From: an uncultured Phascolarctobacterium sp.
GTDB lineage: Bacteria; Bacillota; Negativicutes; Acidaminococcales; Acidaminococcaceae
DNA: 38,906 nucleotides
Direction: 5' to 3'
Assembly: GCF_900753045.1 (NCBI RefSeq)
Contig: NZ_CAADXO010000007.1
Coordinates: forward strand, 1 to 38,906
The first letter of the stretch is position 1. Each line of letters begins with the position of its first letter. The notes below the pieces were generated by a model that saw only the letters and a program-made list of their open reading frames with translations, was not told where the DNA came from and did not search any database. Below are positions 31,974 to 38,906 of the stretch, piece after piece. A program made the translations under genes and the position numbers.

Positions 31974-32034
31974 TTTTATATCTCCTTTCGTATTTAACAG
32001 ACATCAGACAGGCTTGGAATACCTGCTTGATTTA

Positions 32035-32063
32035 ATTGTAGAGGAAAGCTTTCCTGCTGTCAA
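32035..32063 (-). promoter_or_regulatory. lemA promoter with palindromic operator
   Basis: On the minus strand TTGACA (32058-32063), 17 bases and TACAAT (32035-32040). The spacer contains the perfect 14-bp palindrome AGGAAAGCTTTCCT (32042-32055), a good candidate repressor site. Confidence 0.78.
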
Positions 32064-32072
32064 TTTGCAAAA

Positions 32073-32087
32073 AGTCAAAAAGGCAAA
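32073..32087 (+). promoter_or_regulatory. CtsR-like box upstream of lemA
   Basis: AGTCAAA-A-AGGCAAA resembles the box in the ctsR promoter (two heptads with one base between). It ends about 10 bases beyond the lemA -35. Confidence 0.35.
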
Positions 32088-32494
32088 TAATTTGCGAAAC
32101 TATTGTGAAATATACTGATTTTTTTCAGCAATTAAAGAATCATAGAAATTTATTTATAAAATAGAGATGGCTTTTGTTTTCAAACAATGAGAATAAGAAG
32201 GAGAAAAGTTTGGATGCGACTTAATTGCCTTAAAATATTAATTATTATTATTGCGTAATGCCTTAAAGAGGTGTATTATATAATTAGGTAAGTTGGTTTA
32301 AGCATTCGTTAAAAGGACAATGAAAGTGCGGATAGAGCGCCGGTTCCGGGAAGGAGGGGTATCTTTGCAGGAAGATGTTCTGAGAGGATGCTGTGTTATA
32401 TTATATAGGGTGCGGTTATGTAGGAGGTCATTTCACAAGCAATAGGATGTAGCTGGCATCACTATATCAGCAAATAGTTAGGGGATGAGCTAAT

Positions 32495-32809
32495 ATGGCA
32501 AAGCAAGTGGATTATAAGGCTGTTGGTCTGCGTATCAAAACATTGCGTTTGAAGAACAATATTTATCAGACTGAACTGGCTAAAAGTATAGGTGTATCGC
32601 AAACCCATATGAGTAATATCGAAAGCGGACGTGCCGGTCTGACCTTGGAAAATCTGGTTAAGATGACAAATATTTTTAATTGCGGTATTGATGACATAGT
32701 ATTCGGTGAAGAAAAAGCCAAGAAAGAAACCCAGACGACTTCTCTGGAGAATTTCACTATGCAGGATATTGTGCAGGCTTTGCAGATGCTGAAGACTATT
32801 AAGGGGTAA
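32495..32809 (+). CDS. XRE-family helix-turn-helix regulator
   Basis: This is a 104-residue DNA-binding protein. The Cro/CI-type helix-turn-helix spans about residues 10-68 (LRIKTLRLKNNIYQTELAKSIGVSQTHMSNIESGRAGLTLENLVKM). The C-terminal 30 residues are polar with a final helix that may dimerise. It is monocistronic with a strong terminator. Targets are unknown; no phage genes are near. Confidence 0.88.
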   Translation: MAKQVDYKAVGLRIKTLRLKNNIYQTELAKSIGVSQTHMSNIESGRAGLTLENLVKMTNIFNCGIDDIVFGEEKAKKETQTTSLENFTMQDIVQALQMLKTIKG

Positions 32810-32835
32810 AGTGCTGATAAATTTAATATTTAAGA

Positions 32836-32875
32836 GATTGCTGTGACCTGGTATGGTTGCGGCAGTCTTTTTTTT
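32836..32875 (+). terminator. Terminator of the XRE regulator
   Basis: A 13-bp stem with G-U pairs, 32836-32848 with 32855-32867 (GATTGCTGTGACC / GGTTGCGGCAGTC), then eight T. Confidence 0.88.
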
Positions 32876-32901
32876 GGCTTTTTCTGTCATAGATTTTTCA
32901 C

Positions 32902-32930
32902 TTGCCTAAAGTCGAAAAGTCAAATATAAT
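32902..32930 (+). promoter_or_regulatory. ctsR operon promoter with CtsR box in its spacer
   Basis: TTGCCT (32902-32907), 17 bases and TATAAT (32925-32930). The spacer holds AGTCGAA-A-AGTCAAA (32910-32924), a heptad repeat like the CtsR operator, placed to block RNA polymerase. The usual operator has three bases between heptads; here there is one. Confidence 0.75.
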
Positions 32931-32961
32931 ATATTCAAATATATATTCAAGGTGAGTTACA

Positions 32962-33375
32962 ATGAAAAATTTAGCAGATGCAATTGAAAGCTTTATTATA
33001 GGTGAATTGCTGCGTGAGCATGAGAATACTGTGCTCGTGCAACGCAACGAGCTGGCTGAGCGTTTGTCCTGCGCTCCTTCGCAGATAAGCTATGTGCTCA
33101 GTACGCGGTTTACGCCGGAGCGTGGCTTTATGGTGGAGTCAAGGCGCGGCAGCGGCGGTTTTGTACGCATTGTACGCATGCAGCCTGCGGCGGATACACC
33201 AAAGCCGCCTACAGCCTTGCAGCTGGTGCAGCATTTGCTGCAGCAGAAAATGGTTACAGCAAGAGAAGGCGCTTTGCTGCAGTATATGCTGCAGATTATC
33301 GACGCCGATGAGGATAAGAAGAAGGAAATATTGCAGCAGGCTGTAGGTTTGCTGCACAACACCGGACGGAGGTGA
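32962..33375 (+). CDS. ctsR: Heat-shock repressor CtsR
   Basis: CtsR represses clp protease genes at normal temperature. It has 137 residues, slightly shorter than the usual 150. The N-terminal winged helix (LADAIESFIIGELL... LAERLSCAPSQISYVLSTRFTPERGFMVESRRGSGGFVRIVR) contains the glycine-rich RGSGGFVRI wing that senses heat. The C-terminal half is the helical dimer domain. It is first in the operon, 4 bases ahead of clpC, behind a promoter with its own binding box. McsB, which inactivates CtsR in Bacillus, is not encoded here. Confidence 0.93.
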   Translation: MKNLADAIESFIIGELLREHENTVLVQRNELAERLSCAPSQISYVLSTRFTPERGFMVESRRGSGGFVRIVRMQPAADTPKPPTALQLVQHLLQQKMVTAREGALLQYMLQIIDADEDKKKEILQQAVGLLHNTGRR

Positions 33376-33379
33376 AGAA

Positions 33380-36100
33380 ATGCTTTGTGAAAATTGTCAT
33401 AAAAAACAGGCTATCATGCACATGGTGTGCCTGGTAGGTGATAAGCAGATTGATAAATGGCTTTGCAGTGACTGCGCCAAGGATTACCTGCCTATGGGCA
33501 TGGGCGATATGCCGCTGACACCTGAGGGAGCCAAACGCTTTTTGGATGAAATGCTGAAGGGCGCTGGACGCAAGCCCAAGAAAAAAGTTACCCGCGAGGG
33601 CTTCAGCGAGGCTGCGGCCAAGGTGCTGGAGCTGGCTACCACCAAGGCCTTGGACTGTGGCAGCGAGCATATAGGTACGGAGCATATTTTGTGGGGCCTT
33701 TTGACGATACAGGATTGTACCGGCAAAAAGCTGCTGCACAAATTGCATAATAATCTTGACGAGATGAAAACGGAGCTGGAGAGCTGGCTGGATAAAGGCA
33801 GCAAGCAGTCCAAGCTGCCGCAGTACAGCCAACGCGCGCAGCGTGTAATGGAGCGCGCGGCAGAGAACGCGCAGGAGCTGGAGCAGGAATACGTCGGCAG
33901 TGAGCAGCTGCTTGTAGGTCTTTTGGCTGCAGGCGACGGCATTGCTTATCAGGTACTGCAGAAATTCAAGATTACGCTGGCTGCTGTCAAGGAGCTGGTG
34001 CAGGCGCTGGATGATCAGCGCAAGGCTGTACCGGGAAGAAATCAGCAGCGTCGTCAGGCAGAAGAAAAACAGGCTGACGTTCTGGAGGTTCTTTCCGGCT
34101 ACGGACGTAATCTGAATCTGGAGGCCAGCCGTGGCAAAATTGATCCTGTTATCGGCAGGGATAAGGAGGTTGAACGCCTTATCCAGATTTTGTGCCGCAG
34201 AACAAAGAATAACCCGGTAATTATCGGCGAGGCCGGCGTAGGTAAAACCGCTATTGCCGAAGGCTTGGCGCAAAAGATTATCAAGGGTGACGTACCGGAG
34301 TTTCTGCAACGGAAAATTATTTTTTCGCTGGAGCTGGGAATGTTGGTTGCCGGTGCCAAATACCGCGGTGAATTTGAAGACCGCATGAAGGAAATTTTAA
34401 AGCTGGTGCGCGATGATAAGCGGATAATTCTCTTTATCGACGAGCTGCATACCATTATCGGTGCAGGCAGTGCCGAGGGCAGTATTGATGCTGCCAATAT
34501 TATCAAGCCGGCGCTGGCGCGTGGCGAGCTGCAGGTTATCGGTGCAACAACGGTGGATGAATACCGTAAGCATATCGAAAAGGATGCAGCGTTGGAAAGA
34601 CGCTTCCAACCTGCGCTCGTTGATGTACCGAGTGCGGAAACCAGCGAAGCGATGCTGTTGGGCCTGCGCAAGCGTTATGAGGAATTCCACAAGCTGCAGA
34701 TTCAGCCGGAGGCTGTTAAGGCTGCGGTAGAGCTGAGCGACCGCTATATTACGGACAGAAATCTGCCTGATAAGGCTATTGACCTGATGGACGAAGCCTG
34801 TGCCCGTCTGCGTATCAAGCTGTATAAAAAATCTGCACCCGCAAGAGAGCTGCAGGAGCAGCTGGAATATCTGCAGATGGAAAAGGAAGAGGCAGTAGAG
34901 CAGCAGGATTACGAAAAGGCAGCGGAGCTGCGTGACAAGGAGGCCGAGCTGCAGACACAGCTGGCGGCAGCCTTGGCCGAGGTGGCCATGAAGCAGCCGG
35001 TAACTGCGGAGGATGTGGCTGAGGTTGTTGCTTCCTGGACCGGTATTCCGCTGACACGTCTGACCGAAACAGAAAGCAGCCGTCTGCTGCAGCTGGAGCA
35101 GCGTCTGCACAAGCGTGTTATCGGTCAGGATGAGGCTGTGAGCGCGGTAAGCAGAGCAGTGCGCCGTGCCCGCGCAGGCTTTAAGGACAAAAACAGACCT
35201 GTCGGTTCCTTCCTGTTCCTTGGGCCTACCGGTGTAGGCAAAACCGAGCTGGCGAAGGCGTTGGCTCAGGAGCTGTTTGGCGATGAACGTGCTATGCTGC
35301 GCTTTGATATGTCGGAATACATGGAAAAGCACACCACAGCACGCCTGATTGGCGCACCTCCGGGCTATGTAGGCTACGACGAGGGCGGACAGCTGACGGA
35401 TGCGGTACGCCGTAAGCCTTACTGCGTAGTGCTGTTGGACGAAATCGAAAAGGCACATCCGGATGTGTTTAATCTGCTGCTGCAGATTATGGAGGATGGC
35501 CGTCTGACCGACGGACAGGGACGCACGGTAGACTTCCGTAATGCCGTGCTGATTATGACGAGTAACGCTGGCGCACAGCAGCTGGCCAATACCAGACCGC
35601 TGGGATTTGCCGGTAACGAGGCAGGCGAGCGCAAAAATCGTAAGGAGCAGGTGCTTGCTGAAATCAAGAACGTGTTCCGTCCGGAGTTTTTAAACCGTGT
35701 GGACGAAATCCTTGTATTCAATTCCTTGGGCAGACAGGAGCTGGAACTGATTGCCGACAATATGCTGCGTGAGCTGAACCAGCGTCTGACAGGCAACGGC
35801 CTCAGCATCGAGCTGACTGCTCCGGCACGAGAGCTGCTGCTGAAGGAAGGCAGTGACAGCAAGTATGGTGCGCGTCCGCTGCGCCGCGCTTTGCGCAAGC
35901 TGGTGGAGGATCCGCTGAGTGACTTGTTCCTGGCAGGAAAATTCCACAGCGGTGATAAGATTATTGCCGAGGCTGCAGATAAGAAAATGGATTTTCATAC
36001 GGCGATTGAGGGAGCACAGTTTTTGCTGGAGCTGCCGGTGACAGATGAACAGACTGCTGCTGTAAGCAGCGGAAAGGAGCCGCAGCATGGCCAGAACTAA
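33380..36100 (+). CDS. clpC: ClpC-type AAA+ unfoldase with N-terminal McsA-like zinc finger
   Basis: This is a 906-residue ATP-dependent unfoldase for ClpP. Residues 1-35 form a C4 zinc finger (Cys3, Cys6, Cys29, Cys32; CENC and CSDC) like that of McsA. The Clp N domain covers about 72-215. AAA1 has Walker A GEAGVGKT (283-290) and Walker B LFIDE. The middle domain holds a UVR motif (about 500-530). AAA2 has GPTGVGKT (615-622) and VLLDE. LGF at 741-743 is the expected ClpP-binding loop. Ordinary ClpC is about 810 residues and is encoded after separate mcsA and mcsB genes; here both are absent and the finger is fused. It overlaps radA by 14 bases. Confidence 0.93.
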   Translation: MLCENCHKKQAIMHMVCLVGDKQIDKWLCSDCAKDYLPMGMGDMPLTPEGAKRFLDEMLKGAGRKPKKKVTREGFSEAAAKVLELATTKALDCGSEHIGTEHILWGLLTIQDCTGKKLLHKLHNNLDEMKTELESWLDKGSKQSKLPQYSQRAQRVMERAAENAQELEQEYVGSEQLLVGLLAAGDGIAYQVLQKFKITLAAVKELVQALDDQRKAVPGRNQQRRQAEEKQADVLEVLSGYGRNLNLEASRGKIDPVIGRDKEVERLIQILCRRTKNNPVIIGEAGVGKTAIAEGLAQKIIKGDVPEFLQRKIIFSLELGMLVAGAKYRGEFEDRMKEILKLVRDDKRIILFIDELHTIIGAGSAEGSIDAANIIKPALARGELQVIGATTVDEYRKHIEKDAALERRFQPALVDVPSAETSEAMLLGLRKRYEEFHKLQIQPEAVKAAVELSDRYITDRNLPDKAIDLMDEACARLRIKLYKKSAPARELQEQLEYLQMEKEEAVEQQDYEKAAELRDKEAELQTQLAAALAEVAMKQPVTAEDVAEVVASWTGIPLTRLTETESSRLLQLEQRLHKRVIGQDEAVSAVSRAVRRARAGFKDKNRPVGSFLFLGPTGVGKTELAKALAQELFGDERAMLRFDMSEYMEKHTTARLIGAPPGYVGYDEGGQLTDAVRRKPYCVVLLDEIEKAHPDVFNLLLQIMEDGRLTDGQGRTVDFRNAVLIMTSNAGAQQLANTRPLGFAGNEAGERKNRKEQVLAEIKNVFRPEFLNRVDEILVFNSLGRQELELIADNMLRELNQRLTGNGLSIELTAPARELLLKEGSDSKYGARPLRRALRKLVEDPLSDLFLAGKFHSGDKIIAEAADKKMDFHTAIEGAQFLLELPVTDEQTAAVSSGKEPQHGQN

Positions 36101-37454
36101 GAGCAGATTTGTCTGTCAGGAATGCGGTTATGTTGCTTCCTCGTGGCTGGGACGCTGCCCGGAATGCGGCGGCTGGAACACGCTAGTGGAGGAGGCAGAG
36201 GTGACTGCCAAGGCCGGCAAAAGCTATCTGCCGGCTAATAATGAAAAGCTTAGGCCGCGTACTATTGCAAGTGTTGCTCAAACGAAGGTAGAACGTCTGG
36301 CAACAGGCATCCGTGAATTTGACCGTGTGCTGGGCGGCGGTGTCGTTCCGGGCAGCCTCGTGTTGCTGGGAGGCACACCGGGCATCGGCAAATCTACGAT
36401 TTTGCTGGATGCAGGCCTGCGCTTCGGGCAGCAGGGAATCAAGGTGCTGTATGTCAGCGGCGAGGAATCGGAGGAGCAGACTGCAATGCGTGCTGTCCGC
36501 CTTGGCGGAGCGCAGGCTAATGATAATCTGCTGATTCTTACGGCAACGGACTTGGACGCTATTTTGGCGCAGGCGAATGCTTTGAAGCCGCAGCTTCTGA
36601 TTATCGACAGTATTCAGACGATGTATAATCCTGAGCTGCAGACTGCTGCCGGCAGTGTGGGGCAGGTGCGTGAGTGTACGGCCAAGCTGCTGCAATTTGC
36701 CAAAAGTACGGGCATTGCTGTGCTGCTCATCGGTCACGTTACCAAGGACGGCACTATCGCCGGACCGCGCCTATTGGAGCATATGGTGGACGTAGTGCTG
36801 CAGTTTGAGGGCGACCGTTCCTATTCCTTCCGCGTTCTGCGCGCATTAAAAAACCGCTTCGGCAGTACGAGCGAAAGCGGTATTTTCTCGATGGAGGCGG
36901 GCGGTCTGCAGGAGGTAGCAAATCCTGCGGGCCTTTTTCTGGAGGACAGAGATGGTGAAGCTGCAGGCAGCGTTATCGGTGCCTGCATGGAGGGCAACAG
37001 GCCGATTATGGCAGAAATCCAGGCGCTGGTAGCCAAAACTCCCTACGGCATGCCAAGGCGTACGGCAGTAGGCTTTGACTATAACAGGGTGAATATGCTG
37101 CTGGCGATTCTGGAAAAACGCTTTGGCTTAGACTTTGGTATTTATGATGCTTATGTCAATGTAGTCGGTGGCATGAAGGTTAATGAGCCTGCGGCAGATT
37201 TGGCAGTGGCGGCAGCGCTTGTTTCCAGTTACCGCAACAGGCCGTTGCCTAAGGGCATCCTTGTCTTTGGCGAGGTGGGCCTTACAGGCGAGGTGCGCCG
37301 CGTCAGCGCGCCAGAGCGCAGGATTATGGATGGCATTAATCTGGGCTTCAGCAAATTCATTGTGCCGGATAGCAAGCTGCAGCTGCCGTCTGTCAAGGCA
37401 CAGATTGTACGCGTCAAAACATTGGAGCAGGCGATTGCGGCTATGTTCGGTTAA
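36087..37454 (+). CDS. radA: DNA repair protein RadA (Sms)
   Basis: RadA is a RecA-like branch-migration ATPase, 455 residues. A C4 zinc finger is at Cys10, Cys13, Cys24 and Cys27, the Walker A GGTPGIGKST at 95-104, the RadA-specific motif ALKNRFGSTSE near 250, and a C-terminal Lon-like domain (VGGMKVNEPAADLAVAAAL). Its start lies within the end of clpC, the same order (clpC-radA) as in Bacillus, with AAAGGAG upstream. Confidence 0.96.
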   Translation: MARTKSRFVCQECGYVASSWLGRCPECGGWNTLVEEAEVTAKAGKSYLPANNEKLRPRTIASVAQTKVERLATGIREFDRVLGGGVVPGSLVLLGGTPGIGKSTILLDAGLRFGQQGIKVLYVSGEESEEQTAMRAVRLGGAQANDNLLILTATDLDAILAQANALKPQLLIIDSIQTMYNPELQTAAGSVGQVRECTAKLLQFAKSTGIAVLLIGHVTKDGTIAGPRLLEHMVDVVLQFEGDRSYSFRVLRALKNRFGSTSESGIFSMEAGGLQEVANPAGLFLEDRDGEAAGSVIGACMEGNRPIMAEIQALVAKTPYGMPRRTAVGFDYNRVNMLLAILEKRFGLDFGIYDAYVNVVGGMKVNEPAADLAVAAALVSSYRNRPLPKGILVFGEVGLTGEVRRVSAPERRIMDGINLGFSKFIVPDSKLQLPSVKAQIVRVKTLEQAIAAMFG

Positions 37455-37485
37455 AGATAACATTTATAGATTAGTCAGATACAAA

Positions 37486-37520
37486 AAGCGCAGGCTGGAG
37501 AACAGTCTGCGCTTTCTTGT
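37486..37520 (+). terminator. Terminator of the ctsR-clpC-radA operon
   Basis: AAGCGCAG (37486-37493) pairs with CTGCGCTT (37507-37514), with further inner pairs, then TCTTGTTT. Confidence 0.75.
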
Positions 37521-37565
37521 TTATACAGTGGGCGATCCTCATATACCGGCTGATGTTTATAATGC

Positions 37566-37603
37566 AAAAAAAATCCCGGTACACTTCCCTCAAAATGTAC
37601 CGG
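37566..37603 (-). terminator. Left-facing terminator without an obvious gene
   Basis: On the minus strand CCGGTACA pairs with TGTACCGG (37576-37583 and 37596-37603), followed by eight T (37566-37573). No minus-strand gene lies to its right. Confidence 0.65.
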
Positions 37604-37967
37604 TAAAGAAATTGGTATAAGGAACAACGTCCCAGCAAATGTCTTAAGGTTATTATGGTTATATTATAAATTGCGCGACAATTTGCAGGCGTTGCCCTAG
37701 CAACGTTTTGACAGTTTGCAAGTGCTTTCTTTATTTACAAAACATATCAGAAAAGAACAATTTTGTAAGTTTTGTAAGTGAAGCCGGATATCGCATAAAA
37801 GCGCAGTTTTAGGGGCTTTTTGGCAATTTTGAAAATCGCAAAAAATGTTGCTTGAGCAACAAAATTACTAAACGTTTACTTTAGTTACATAATATTTACA
37901 TATGTATTTTAATTTGGGATAATAAGGATGTGGAATAAATAATATGAATTAGAAGGCTGGTGATAAT
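37604..37967. other. Intergenic region before the Crp/Fnr gene
   Basis: No protein gene is supported. It contains the hairpins CGTTGC/GCAACG (37690-37705) and TGTTGC/GCAACA (37846-37861; on the minus strand followed by six T), a tandem 9-mer TTTTGTAAG (37761-37778), and TTGACA (37708-37713) with TTATTT 17 bases on. TTTTGTAAG also occurs in front of glutamate dehydrogenase (29084). Confidence 0.5.
37895..37923 (+). promoter_or_regulatory. Promoter of the Crp/Fnr regulator
   Basis: TTTACA (37895-37900), 17 bases and GATAAT (37918-37923). The palindrome TACATATGTA (37897-37906) overlaps the -35 and may be an operator. Confidence 0.65.
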
Positions 37968-38651
37968 ATGGCAGTAAAAATGTTTGCACCGAATTATCAT
38001 GATATACCGTTGTTTAAAGGCTTGGGCAGAGAAGAGATTAACGAGGTTCTGCACAAGTTTCATGGACTGATTAAGCATTTCCCTAAATCTGACTATATTT
38101 ATCTGGCAGGTGACTGCATCGAAAATTTATGCGTTGTCATGGAAGGCACTGTTCAGATGATTAAAGAGGATATCTGGGGTGAAAAATCCATTATTGCCAA
38201 TTTGGGAGCAGGCGATGTTTTTGCGGAAAACTACCTGGGTAAGCTGAGTGACCGCAGTGTAGTAAGCTATTTTGCGGCAAGCGACAGTGAGATTCTGATG
38301 CTTCCTTTAGGCAGAATGCTGTTTGATTGCAGCAATCACAATGAAACCAACAGACGTCTGATGTGCAATATTGTTTCAATTCTGGCAGACAATAATACAC
38401 GCCTGATTGAGAAAACGGAAATCCTTTGCAAGAAAACCTTGCGCGGTAAGATTATGACTTATCTGGAGCAGGAAGCCCGGTACAATGGCAGCGATAAATT
38501 TACCATTCCTTTTAATCGTACCGATCTGGCTAATTATCTTGATGCCGACCGCAGTGCTTTGACCAGGGAGCTGGCGCGCATGCGTGCTGACGGATTAATC
38601 AGCTTTGAGAAAAACACTTTTGAGATTCTGGAGCATTCTCATACGGAATAA
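37968..38651 (+). CDS. Crp/Fnr family transcriptional regulator
   Basis: This is a 227-residue regulator with a cyclic-nucleotide-binding-like beta roll (about 14-125) and a C-terminal winged helix (NRTDLANYLDADRSALTRELARMRADGLI, about 183-212). The phosphate-binding-cassette arginine of true cAMP receptors is not evident, and there is no N-terminal cysteine cluster as in Fnr, so it is of another subgroup. The ligand is unknown. AAGGCTGGTG lies upstream of the ATG. It is monocistronic. Confidence 0.88.
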   Translation: MAVKMFAPNYHDIPLFKGLGREEINEVLHKFHGLIKHFPKSDYIYLAGDCIENLCVVMEGTVQMIKEDIWGEKSIIANLGAGDVFAENYLGKLSDRSVVSYFAASDSEILMLPLGRMLFDCSNHNETNRRLMCNIVSILADNNTRLIEKTEILCKKTLRGKIMTYLEQEARYNGSDKFTIPFNRTDLANYLDADRSALTRELARMRADGLISFEKNTFEILEHSHTE

Positions 38652-38680
38652 TAAGTATATATTTATTAAGAAAGACACCG

Positions 38681-38708
38681 TGAAGGTGTCTTTTTTATTG
38701 TCATGAAC
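38681..38708 (+). terminator. Terminator of the Crp/Fnr regulator
   Basis: AAAGACACC (38681-38689) pairs with GGTGTCTTT (38695-38703), then TTTATTG. The remaining bases to the window end are AT-rich with no supported feature. Confidence 0.92.
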
Positions 38709-38906
38709 AGTTACTGAAATTAGTACCTGGACAGCTGAAAAACGGTGCTTAAGTAATTAAAATAAGATACGTAAGTTTATAAACAAAAATACAATAAAAA
38801 ATATGGAGTTTGAGAACCAAAATATGAAAAACATTATCTAAAATATAATAAATTTGTTGCCCAGGCTACGGCGCGGAAATAGGGAAAATGCTATCATAAA
38901 ATCAAC

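Larger units (their letters stand above)
31974..32494. other. Divergent intergenic region between lemA and the XRE regulator
   Basis: It holds the lemA promoter, a 14-bp palindrome, a CtsR-like sequence (32073-32087), the palindrome GCAAAT-A-ATTTGC (32083-32095), a TATAAT at 32279-32284 that could serve the XRE gene, and a 41-codon frame (32320-32445) that I do not consider proven. Nothing else is recognised. Confidence 0.6.

Noticed and set aside
32310..32400. Possible riboswitch in the leader before the XRE gene, because of GC-rich segments in an AT-rich region
   Set aside because: I could not match it to any known aptamer core, and no metabolic gene follows.
32320..32445. A 41-codon plus-strand frame ahead of the XRE gene, basic and Arg-rich
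   Set aside because: The purine-rich AAAAGG is only 3 bases from the ATG, the peptide resembles no family I know and the composition is not convincing. It may be part of a structured leader.

Overview
The window looks like a chromosomal segment of a low-to-mid-GC anaerobic Firmicute. A Negativicutes member close to Phascolarctobacterium or Acidaminococcus is my best guess. The guess rests on the CtsR/ClpC heat-shock operon, the SUF system with SufU, a biotin-free oxaloacetate-decarboxylase-type carboxyltransferase, a catabolic-type glutamate dehydrogenase and the overall protein flavour. No rRNA or species marker is present, so the assignment is inference.

Layout. 1-887: a CRISPR array of 13 repeats, cut off by the left edge, running into cas1, cas2 and a csm6 (CARF + HEPN ribonuclease) that is split by a one-base frame disruption in an A7 tract; no effector genes are in the window. 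3720-8654: a five-gene carbohydrate ABC transporter operon (lipoprotein, two permeases, ATPase) ending in a sugar-phosphate isomerase-like TIM barrel. 8655-9640: a 22-codon hydrophobic microgene with its own control signals and a secreted protein of unknown function. 9792-17261: a metabolic block. On the minus strand are a LysR regulator, two paralogous ~30-residue microproteins and a PycB/OadA carboxyltransferase. On the plus strand are acetolactate decarboxylase, both subunits of an L-tartrate-dehydratase-like enzyme, and both subunits of acetolactate synthase. Together these could convert tartrate to oxaloacetate, pyruvate, acetolactate and acetoin. 17367-19412: a secreted class 3 lipase and a family 4 uracil-DNA glycosylase. 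19492-21048: an ABC-F ATPase, followed by a holin-like type I toxin with a strong convergent antisense promoter, and a YhcH-family protein. 22002-22236: tRNA-Asn, tRNA-Glu and tRNA-Val behind a consensus promoter. 22759-27693: sufCBDSU. 27836-30450: an HD-domain protein and glutamate dehydrogenase. 30619-31973: a LemA/TPM pair on the minus strand. 32495-38651: a small XRE regulator, then ctsR, a zinc-finger-ClpC fusion and radA in one operon, and a Crp/Fnr regulator.

Points most worth following up are the tandem RIEPW microproteins ahead of the carboxyltransferase, the zinc-finger-ClpC fusion that replaces mcsA/mcsB, the toxin/antisense pair, the split csm6, and a CtsR-like box lying exactly inside the ctsR promoter spacer with a related sequence upstream of lemA. 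All functions are inferred from sequence reading alone; no database search was run.
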